From: Reichenbachiella versicolor
Lineage (GTDB): Bacteria > Bacteroidota > Bacteroidia > Cytophagales > Cyclobacteriaceae
Direction of reading: 5' to 3'
NCBI RefSeq assembly: GCF_003171675.1
Contig: NZ_QFZQ01000013.1
Span: 1 to 64,000 of the forward strand
Length of the DNA: 64,000 nucleotides
Under the pieces are notes generated by a model. It searched no databases. It saw only the letters and a program-made list of their open reading frames with translations, and was not told the origin of the DNA. Made by a program: the position numbers and the translations under genes. Shown here piece after piece: positions 1 to 10,199 of the stretch (within the stretch, counting starts at the first letter, position 1; every line of letters starts with the position of its first letter).

Positions 1-2
1 CG

Positions 3-2495
3 GATATCAATGAAAAACTCGACAAACTACAGCAGCAGACCGTAGCCAAAGAAAAAGCCCTCAAAGAGAAGATGGCCAAGCTCCGAGCACAAGCCATCGC
101 AGCTGTAGACAAAAAGATCGAAGAGCGTAAAGCCAAGATGAAAGGCGCCATGAGCAAGTTTGGTGGTCTAGTGCTAGACCTAGCCATGAAGTTCTTCACC
201 TTCACCCTTACAGCCGCAGGTATGGACCCTGCTCCAGTCATGGCGATGATCAACAAAGGAGTAGTAACGCTCACAGAGGTCATCACCAAACCGATGCGCT
301 TCTTTACAAATCTAGGTTCAGCGGTCAACAATGGAATCACAGGCTTCCAGACCAACTTCAAGAAGCACATCATGGGAGGCATGGTACAGTGGCTTACCGG
401 AGCCGTAGGAGGCATCATAGAAATCCCCCAGACCTTTGATCTCAGAGGCATCATGAAGATGGGCTTCTCAGCACTAGGACTTACATGGATGAACCTAAGG
501 CAGCGAATAGTCAAGCATGTAGGAGAACCAGTGATGGGAGCCGCCGAGAAAGGCTTCGAAGTAGTCACCATGATCAAGAAAGATGGAGTATCAGGTCTCT
601 GGGAGCATCTACAAGCAGAAGCCGAGTCAGTCAAACAAATGGCCATCGATGGCATCAAGAACTGGGCTCTGATGACTATTGTAAAAGAAGCAGTGATCAA
701 AATCGCACTGATGCTCAATCCAGCAGGAGCCATCGTAGAAGCCATCAAGTCGATCTACAAGCTAGTGATGTGGATCGTAGACAACACACAGCGAATCATT
801 ACCTTCATCACCTCAGTGGTCAACTCTGTCAGTTCGATAGCAGCAGGAAAGATCAGTGCAGCAGCAGGGTTCATCGAAAACGCCATGGCTACGACGATAC
901 CGATGATCCTAAGTGGCTTAGCCAGTTTCCTAGGACTAGGAGGAATAGCCAAGAAAATCAAAGAGATCATCAGCAAGGTCAGTGCCCCGATCAACAAAGC
1001 CATCGACCGTGGAGTTGGTTTTGTAGCTAAGAAGGCGAAGGCTTGGTTTGGGAAGAGTAAAGGGGGTAAAAAGAAAGTTTCTAAAGACAAAGTCGATAAT
1101 CAGGCGAAAAAGGAGGAAAAGAAGAGCAAGCTGAAATTGAAAGGAGAAAAATTCTCTATGGCTGGTTCGGGACATACCCTAACTTTTGAGAATAAGAAGA
1201 TCATAATGGCCTCTATAAGAGGTGAATTAATGGGTAAGTTACGATCTGCCATCAAGCAAATCAAAGCCAATCCAAAAGCCAAGAACCTGAATGGAAAAGC
1301 TGATATCGTCAAACGTCAGGCAGTACGGTTATTAAAAGTCACCCAAGTAACCACCAAGAAAATAGATGATGTAAGTAATAGTAAAGATCAAGCGAAGCGA
1401 AATCAGGCACAAGTGGCATTATCCAAATTAGGGAGGCTCATTGGTAAGTTTGGAGATGACTATGGTCTGAAAGACCTAATGGGGATTGGTAAAGGAGATG
1501 AAAAAAACAAAGTATTGGCACAGATACTTCGAGGTTCATCGATATTGCAACCAAGCGAAAAAGTAGAAATAGCCGAAGAACGAGAAGGTAATCAGATAAT
1601 CGGTTACAGTGCAGTCAGTTCTAAAACATCCAAGGTCTCAGGGGGTATCACTGTTTCTGAACTGGGAGGTAATAAGTATACCAAAAAAGTAGAAAAAGAG
1701 AAGAATGCACTTGACGAATACAAAAAGCTTAAACCATTAACACCTGCCGACAGAAGGAAGCATATCGGTTCAACTGAAGCGCACAAGGAGTTCGAAGTTG
1801 ACCCTATTAGTATAAGAACAATTAAAGGAGCCGCTTCTGATAAAAAAGAAATTCTTTACTACAAGTATAAAGGAGGTAATCAAGAATTTAATGTCGTATA
1901 CGATAAAGAGACAGGACTTCCAGAAAAAATAACAGGTAGCCATCTTACTTTACATGATTTTGGTGCAGGTGTAATTCAAGGTGAAACTTATGATCTTCAC
2001 AATAGAGCTCATGCTTTGGCTAATATGTTGGGGGGCACAGGTTATAAGTCTGGAAAAAATATTGTTTATACCTCTAAGTCTTATAATCAAAAGGAAATGA
2101 AGGCTAGAGAAGATATGATCGCTGGTAAGTTGGCGGAAATAAACGGCCTTGAATCTTTCAAAATGCAGGTAAAAATTGAATATGCAACCCCTGACAACGA
2201 CGTTAGTATGAGATTTGTTCAGTTAGCAATGCACAAACGAATTACTCAATTAAAAAATAAAGATCGAGGTAAAGGAAGTCAACATGAATATGAGACGTTG
2301 TTAAATCTTTCGAAATATTCAAAAGACAACTTAAAGTCGTTAATCGAAAAAAATGCTAAAAAGATGGGGCAAGCAAGATGTATGAAAGTGGAATATGAAG
2401 TTCTTTCAGTTGTTGCGAACGGTAAACCTATGAAGACAGATATAAGTGCAGAGGTCGGTAAAGATCTTTTGTATGCTTTAAGTGAGAAAATATGA
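3..2495 (+). CDS. 3' part of an eCIS-effector-like modular protein with nuclease-type toxin tail (5' end outside window)
   Basis: The reading frame is open from base 3, so the gene starts before the window; the ATG at 72 is only an internal Met (numbering below counts from it). The first ~330 residues are helical and hydrophobic, with a stretch around 206-300 (LNPAGAIVEAIKSIY, then GLGGIAKKIKEII) that resembles DUF4157-type proteins loaded by extracellular contractile injection systems. A Lys-rich linker (~330-360) and the motif FSMAGSGHTLTF (~361), also typical of that group, follow. The C-terminal ~200 residues carry R645-A-H647, LGGTG, N663 and N672, the pattern of DNA/RNA non-specific endonucleases (His-Me finger, NS_2-like: RxH, GGxG, N). 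The likely role is an injected or secreted nuclease toxin. The family match is from memory of motifs; the N-terminal domain that would settle delivery is not visible. Base composition becomes AT-rich from about 1050. Confidence 0.6.
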   Translation, partial: DINEKLDKLQQQTVAKEKALKEKMAKLRAQAIAAVDKKIEERKAKMKGAMSKFGGLVLDLAMKFFTFTLTAAGMDPAPVMAMINKGVVTLTEVITKPMRFFTNLGSAVNNGITGFQTNFKKHIMGGMVQWLTGAVGGIIEIPQTFDLRGIMKMGFSALGLTWMNLRQRIVKHVGEPVMGAAEKGFEVVTMIKKDGVSGLWEHLQAEAESVKQMAIDGIKNWALMTIVKEAVIKIALMLNPAGAIVEAIKSIYKLVMWIVDNTQRIITFITSVVNSVSSIAAGKISAAAGFIENAMATTIPMILSGLASFLGLGGIAKKIKEIISKVSAPINKAIDRGVGFVAKKAKAWFGKSKGGKKKVSKDKVDNQAKKEEKKSKLKLKGEKFSMAGSGHTLTFENKKIIMASIRGELMGKLRSAIKQIKANPKAKNLNGKADIVKRQAVRLLKVTQVTTKKIDDVSNSKDQAKRNQAQVALSKLGRLIGKFGDDYGLKDLMGIGKGDEKNKVLAQILRGSSILQPSEKVEIAEEREGNQIIGYSAVSSKTSKVSGGITVSELGGNKYTKKVEKEKNALDEYKKLKPLTPADRRKHIGSTEAHKEFEVDPISIRTIKGAASDKKEILYYKYKGGNQEFNVVYDKETGLPEKITGSHLTLHDFGAGVIQGETYDLHNRAHALANMLGGTGYKSGKNIVYTSKSYNQKEMKAREDMIAGKLAEINGLESFKMQVKIEYATPDNDVSMRFVQLAMHKRITQLKNKDRGKGSQHEYETLLNLSKYSKDNLKSLIEKNAKKMGQARCMKVEYEVLSVVANGKPMKTDISAEVGKDLLYALSEKI

Positions 2496-3055
2496 GATAC
2501 AATATTGAAGACGTAAGACATTTTGTAGAAAATGTCTTTCAATCAGAAATTAAAATAAGAAGATACAGTTTTGAATCTGATGCTACTAATGCCGAGCTTG
2601 AAGATCGATTTTTGGATTTTCAAGACGAGTGTTTGAGTTTGTATGCAGATTCACCTTTCAATTATTTAAATGCATATAATGGAAAAAAGTCAGATGAAGA
2701 CAAGCAAAAGTGGCTCAATAGAATGGCTGAACGAAAAATATTCTTGATTAAAGAGTATAAAAAACCTATTTATACTGCTTCGAAAGAATATGTTTCTACA
2801 TTGTCTAATACTTTATATGTTATATACTCTAGTGGAGAATATAAAAACTTGAATAACGAATACATTACCAAGTTTTATGCGACTGAAATAGAGGGTAAAA
2901 TAAAATTGATTTGGTACAAAAATGTGACTGCTGAAGGTAAATGGAAGAGTTATGAAGATTTTGAATTAATCAAAGATGAGGGTGAGTTTGTAAAGGCCCT
3001 TAAGCTTGAAGCTCCTGAAAATAAAGAAAATCTCAGGCATTATAATTCTTTTTAG
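2492..3055 (+). CDS. Candidate immunity protein for the upstream toxin (187 aa, unrecognised family)
   Basis: The start codon overlaps the stop of the toxin gene (ATGA at 2492-2495), which implies translational coupling. The product is a small, soluble, charged protein without a signal peptide or membrane segment. It has a helical first half and probable beta strands after residue ~95. I do not recognise the family. A role as cognate immunity protein is inferred from position, size, AT-rich composition matching the toxin tail, and the usual toxin-immunity order of polymorphic toxin loci. It could instead be a chaperone or an unrelated cassette gene. Confidence 0.5.
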   Translation: MRYNIEDVRHFVENVFQSEIKIRRYSFESDATNAELEDRFLDFQDECLSLYADSPFNYLNAYNGKKSDEDKQKWLNRMAERKIFLIKEYKKPIYTASKEYVSTLSNTLYVIYSSGEYKNLNNEYITKFYATEIEGKIKLIWYKNVTAEGKWKSYEDFELIKDEGEFVKALKLEAPENKENLRHYNSF

Positions 3056-3651
3056 AATTCATAAAGAAATTATAAACACTCTTTAGTGTGAAGCTGTAGA
3101 GGTTTTTTTGAGCTGTTTTTGTACACCCGATTTTAAAAATGATATTTCGGTGTACACACCTATGCTGTCTATTCTTGTACACTCAAATTTTAAAATGGAT
3201 TTTGGGTGTACAAAAAAATATTTTTTTGAGACATGAAATGCTTGTACACCTTTTTTTTTACTTTGAAATCTAAGTGTACAGATTTTGTTTTTGAAGAGTG
3301 CAAGCAGTACGTGTACAAGAATTTTTCTGTTTAAAATATTCTTGTACAAAATTTATTCTTTTTTAAGCGCTTGATCTTTGTACAAGAAATTTTCAAGTTG
3401 ATTTTTTCTTGTACAAAACTCCATTTTAGATTGTACAAGAACTGTGTGTACAAATTTTATTCTTGTACAGATTATTCTTGTACAAGAAGGGTACAAAAAA
3501 ACCCGAACAAATCGGATTTTCTTCTAAGAGCTTCAAAGGTTGATCAAAACCTAAATTTCATATCACTCTACATTCGAGATTTTATTTCTTCTTAGATAGT
3601 GATTACCTAAAAGGTAATAATGCTTTTGACCAATTATTTTCAGCTATGGAG
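3056..3651. other. Gene-free stretch between candidate immunity gene and DoxX-like gene
   Basis: Apart from the hairpin array (3120-3484), this stretch holds a perfect 14-bp palindrome TTCTTGTACAAGAA at 3475-3488. It also holds a short stem-loop at 3602-3618 (ATTACCT, loop AAA, AGGTAAT), which could end the DoxX-like gene on the minus strand. The open frames that cross the region are artefacts of the repeats. Confidence 0.6.
3120..3484. repeat. Array of TGTACA-flanked hairpins (5 units of 37-38 bp plus 2 of 21 bp)
   Basis: Fourteen copies of the palindrome TGTACA lie in 365 bp, starting at 3120, 3151, 3176, 3207, 3243, 3275, 3312, 3343, 3379, 3410, 3432, 3447, 3464 and 3479. They pair into units 3120-3156, 3176-3212, 3243-3280, 3312-3348 and 3379-3415 (37, 37, 38, 37, 37 bp), then 3432-3452 and 3464-3484 (21 bp each). 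Start-to-start distances of the long units are 56, 67, 69 and 67 bp. The arms extend beyond TGTACA and differ between units while staying complementary: CAAGAAT/ATTCTTG in the fourth, and 13-bp perfect arms in the fifth (3377-3389 with 3405-3417). Units 1 and 2 also match each other at about 29 of 37 positions. No coding function is seen. Confidence 0.9.
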
Positions 3652-4002
3652 TTAAGCTTTCTTTTCGAAAGTATAAGAAACCAAAACAAGGATGGCTCCA
3701 ACTGCAGCAGGAGCAAACTCTCCATCTGCTTTCTCGACATGAGCTTGAATAGCAAGTATCGTATCAAAGAAGAATCCTGCGTAAGCCCACTCAAGCAAGG
3801 TTCTATTTTTCTTAGTCCATATGGCTACTAGCCCTAGCAACTTTGCCACTGCTAATGGAATAACCACATAAGCTGGATATCCTAAACCTTCAAATACTTG
3901 GTTGACCTCCGCATTGTTGAAAAAATACATACCGGCTGACATCATCATCAATGCTGTCAATAGTCCTGTACTGATGTAGTAGATAATTTTATTCTTTTTC
4001 AT
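3652..4002 (-). CDS. DoxX-like family membrane protein
   Basis: This 116-residue protein has four predicted membrane segments (about residues 8-27, 43-62, 70-88 and 96-112) and the small size and spacing of DoxX_2-type proteins. The first helix carries GLLTALMMMSAGMYF, and VIPLAVAKLLGLVAI opens the second half, both typical of the family. It would sit in the inner membrane; the biochemical role of this subgroup is not established. It lies downstream of the GH2 gene but behind a strong terminator, so it is probably transcribed separately. Confidence 0.75.
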   Translation of the reverse strand: MKKNKIIYYISTGLLTALMMMSAGMYFFNNAEVNQVFEGLGYPAYVVIPLAVAKLLGLVAIWTKKNRTLLEWAYAGFFFDTILAIQAHVEKADGEFAPAAVGAILVLVSYTFEKKA

Positions 4003-4068
4003 AGTGTTGAGTTATTTTTTTCAACAGTAATACACTGTTAGATTGATATTAGTTCAATCTATAAAAAA

Positions 4069-4112
4069 ACCTCTTCAATCTATTCGCTTTGATGCAAATA
4101 GATTGAAGAGGT
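4069..4112 (-). terminator. Intrinsic terminator after the GH2 beta-galactosidase gene
   Basis: A perfect 16-bp inverted repeat (4069-4084 with 4097-4112) has a 12-nt loop. On the minus strand it is followed by a run of seven T. It begins 24 bp past the GH2 stop codon. Confidence 0.9.
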
Positions 4113-4135
4113 GTTTACTGTGGGGCTGAATTACC

Positions 4136-7498
<3,363 letters not shown>

Positions 7499-7542
7499 TC
7501 AGACATCGGAGTTTTAAACACAGCCTTTGATTTTTATAAGAT

Positions 7543-8253
7543 CTATTTCAATAAATACTTCAATATCTCCTCTGCCATCAGTCGATGACCATACTTATTA
7601 GGGTGAATGGGATCTTTCTTTCCGTAAGATTTTTCCTTCTGGTCGTACAATGCAGAGTATAGATCTATTACATCTACCTCTTTTGATTTTGCTTGTATCA
7701 TTTGTCTAAAAGGACGAACAACTTCTTGATCATACTTAGGATAAGGCTGCTTCCAACTGTAGTCTTCGGGTGGAAGATTGAGTGTGTCATTTTTCACAAA
7801 TGCTAGTGGAGCTGGAGTCATCAAGACTGCCTCCGCTCCTACCTTCTTAGTTTCAGAAATCAATCGATCCAAACCTTGTGCAAATAGATCCTTCGTTTGA
7901 TCGTTCATCGGTTGATATATTCCGCAGTTAATCCCATATAGATATATGACTCTATCGGGACGAATAGAATCTAACAATAAAGTCAATCGATCAAAAACAT
8001 AAGGCCTTGGTGGATTGTGAATCTTTTCAGATAGCCCTGTGACCGTTTCACTACTTAAGCCTGCGTTTAGCAATTCATAATCATCATTTCCTGAAGCACT
8101 AAGACTATCCTCCAAATAGTTCATAAAGTGTCCTTGATGAAAGATACTATTCCCTACAAATAGCACCTTTTCTACTTTGGGCTGGCATGCCGTCACAAAA
8201 AACAAAGGCAGTACTATGACTAACCAGTAATTCAGTTTTGCTCTTGTAATCAT
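7543..8253 (-). CDS. SGNH/GDSL hydrolase lipoprotein
   Basis: The 236-residue product starts with a lipoprotein signal ending at FFVTAC. SGNH landmarks are present: LFVGNSIF (block I, Ser nucleophile), YGINCGIYQP (Asn block) and DPIHPNKYGH (Asp-x-x-His). It is probably a carbohydrate esterase or related hydrolase acting at the cell envelope; the substrate cannot be read from the sequence. Start at 8253 gives the best signal peptide and leaves 7 bp to the upstream sulfatase stop, which suggests co-transcription. An upstream start at 8271 would overlap the sulfatase by 11 bp. Confidence 0.8.
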   Translation of the reverse strand: MITRAKLNYWLVIVLPLFFVTACQPKVEKVLFVGNSIFHQGHFMNYLEDSLSASGNDDYELLNAGLSSETVTGLSEKIHNPPRPYVFDRLTLLLDSIRPDRVIYLYGINCGIYQPMNDQTKDLFAQGLDRLISETKKVGAEAVLMTPAPLAFVKNDTLNLPPEDYSWKQPYPKYDQEVVRPFRQMIQAKSKEVDVIDLYSALYDQKEKSYGKKDPIHPNKYGHRLMAEEILKYLLK

Positions 8254-8260
8254 AACGTGA

Positions 8261-9763
8261 TTATAACTCAAATTTCAATTGGAGCGGGTCATCATATGAT
8301 TTTTGCAAAGCCACTAAGTCGGCATATAAAGACTTCACTTTATCTTGATACTGCTCGTTTTCTGACAAATCATTCATCTCCTCTGGATCATTTTCCAAAT
8401 CAAATAGCAATAATTTGTTCGCTTTTGGATAGGCTATTAGTTTAAAACCATCTTTACGAATACTTCTTTGTTTGTCTACATATGCACCATAGATCGCATC
8501 ATAATATGAATCTGTCCTTTCACCATTGATCAATGGCATCATGCTGTTAAACTCTACGTATGACGGCTTTTCGATTCCAGCCAAGTCCAAACTGGATGCC
8601 ATAATATCTTGTAAGTAAACATCTGCTGTGATTTTTTGACCTTTAGGTACATCAGGACCTACTACCATCATCGGTGGCCTGACACTGTGATCAAATAGGT
8701 TTTGTTTACCAATCAACCCATGTTTACCCATGGCTAAACCATGATCAGCAGTGAAGAAAATGTAAGTATTGTCCATCTTTCCTGATACCTCTAATGCATC
8801 AAGTATTTTTCCTATCTGTGCATCCAAATGAGTGATAATAGCATAATACTCCTTAATATGGGTTTTAGTAGCGAACTCTGTTCTAGGAAAAGGAGCTAAA
8901 GCCTCATCTCTTACAGAAGGTCCATTTCCAATTAAATATTGATACTCGTACTCTGGCACCCAACTTTCAGGAAGTGATATATTGTTGATGTCATACATAT
9001 CAACATACTCTTTTGGAGCCTGTCTAGGATCATGAGGCGCATTAAAGGCTAGGTACATGAAAAATGGTTTATCCTTGATTTTGGCAGAGTCTATAAACGC
9101 TAAGGCGTCGTCCTTCAGCACTTCACTCCAGTGCTTACCTCCAGCCCAAAACCCACCCATCTCTGGGTCATAAGGTCTCCATGTCGTATCTGCTTCGTCT
9201 TTTGGCCTACCATATCCCAGAGGCATTATTTCTTCTGCTGTCAATTCACCCTTTGCTACCTTGTTTTGGAATAAGTCTCTCATTTTAGAGAATTCCCAGT
9301 TGTCCTTTGGCATTCCGGGGCGGATGTTCTTTGCTTTATCAAAGACCTTACCTGCTTTGGCATCTACATGCCACTTACCTGTCATGTATGTATCATACCC
9401 TGCTTGCTTCATCATCATAGACCAAGTTTGATCTAATGAATCACCTTTCAGCCAGTTTTTTCTGAACTTATTGACTCTCCAAACTGAACGTCCAGCGTTG
9501 AGTTGCGCTCTAGAAGCAGCACAAACAGCTCCATTCCATGCTCCCATATTATAGGCGTTGGTAAAAGTGGTACCTTCATTGACCAAACGATCCATATTGG
9601 GGGTGATGATCTCGCTATTACCTAAAGCATTGATCGCAGTGTAAGTCTGATCATCAGTGAAGATAAATACGATATTAGGTTGCTTATTCTCGGTCTCTTT
9701 TTGCTGACAGCTAGTGATTGCTACAAGTGCTAAAAACATATTAGCGAAAGCTTTAATCCTCAT
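8261..9763 (-). CDS. Sulfatase (formylglycine type, family S1), lipoprotein
   Basis: The 500-residue protein opens with a lipoprotein signal (LALVAITSC) and the sulfatase metal site NIVFIFTDDQTY. The active-site motif is VCAASRAQLNAGRS, a Cys-type C-x-A-x-R site that needs formylglycine modification. DNTYIFFTADHGLAMGKHG is the second metal-binding region. It would remove sulfate esters from a polysaccharide or oligosaccharide in the envelope. Two in-frame ATGs (9772 and 9763) are possible starts. Linkage to a GH2 beta-galactosidase and to a kappa-carrageenase locus elsewhere in the window makes a sulfated galactan a reasonable substrate, but this is inference. Confidence 0.9.
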   Translation of the reverse strand: MRIKAFANMFLALVAITSCQQKETENKQPNIVFIFTDDQTYTAINALGNSEIITPNMDRLVNEGTTFTNAYNMGAWNGAVCAASRAQLNAGRSVWRVNKFRKNWLKGDSLDQTWSMMMKQAGYDTYMTGKWHVDAKAGKVFDKAKNIRPGMPKDNWEFSKMRDLFQNKVAKGELTAEEIMPLGYGRPKDEADTTWRPYDPEMGGFWAGGKHWSEVLKDDALAFIDSAKIKDKPFFMYLAFNAPHDPRQAPKEYVDMYDINNISLPESWVPEYEYQYLIGNGPSVRDEALAPFPRTEFATKTHIKEYYAIITHLDAQIGKILDALEVSGKMDNTYIFFTADHGLAMGKHGLIGKQNLFDHSVRPPMMVVGPDVPKGQKITADVYLQDIMASSLDLAGIEKPSYVEFNSMMPLINGERTDSYYDAIYGAYVDKQRSIRKDGFKLIAYPKANKLLLFDLENDPEEMNDLSENEQYQDKVKSLYADLVALQKSYDDPLQLKFEL

Positions 9764-10199
9764 TCTAAACATTTGCACATAAGTTTATTTTGACAACTGC
9801 AATATCAAGATTTTGTCCAAACTATTTAGGGAGGTCTTTATCAAAACATCGGGGTGTTTTTCAAAAATGGAGGTGATTTTCGTCGAATCAATTAAAAATA
9901 TTGAAGCACATTTTTTTTACACTTTTGCTTTTCATACTAGTAGTTTTGTTGCTAATGGAGTAGGTCGATAAACTTAACAGAATCAAACTAACCAAGTGAA
10001 GACTCTATAAATGAAAAGAAAAACAAGTTTAGGCCTTCTTATATTCTAAATTCAATCTGTTAATCATTTGTCCAGTAAAGTATAATTTTAAAATATAGAA
10101 CCACCACACCTCTTAGTAAATAGCTTTTTGTTGACAGACGTTATAATTTTATCCATTCGTATTTATACATCCGTCCAAAAACCCCGTAATCTGTTAACC
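9764..10199. other. Divergent intergenic region, sulfatase / TPR gene
   Basis: About 430 bp of AT-rich DNA between divergent genes, expected to hold both promoters. I see no exact TAnnTTTG box at a good distance from either start, no long palindrome and no convincing small gene. Confidence 0.5.

Noticed and set aside
485-1030. 181-codon frame inside the toxin gene
   Set aside because: It is an out-of-frame shadow of the real gene with low-complexity Ser/Arg/Gln composition.
3120-3484. CRISPR array or integron attC array
   Set aside because: Units are internally palindromic, spacers are not unique fixed-length sequences, and no cas genes are near. The GTTRRRY-type boxes of attC sites and an integrase are also absent.
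3083-3595. Open frames of 74-88 codons across the hairpin array
   Set aside because: They consist of low-complexity sequence made by the TGTACA repeats and T-rich spacers, on both strands, with no protein-like features.
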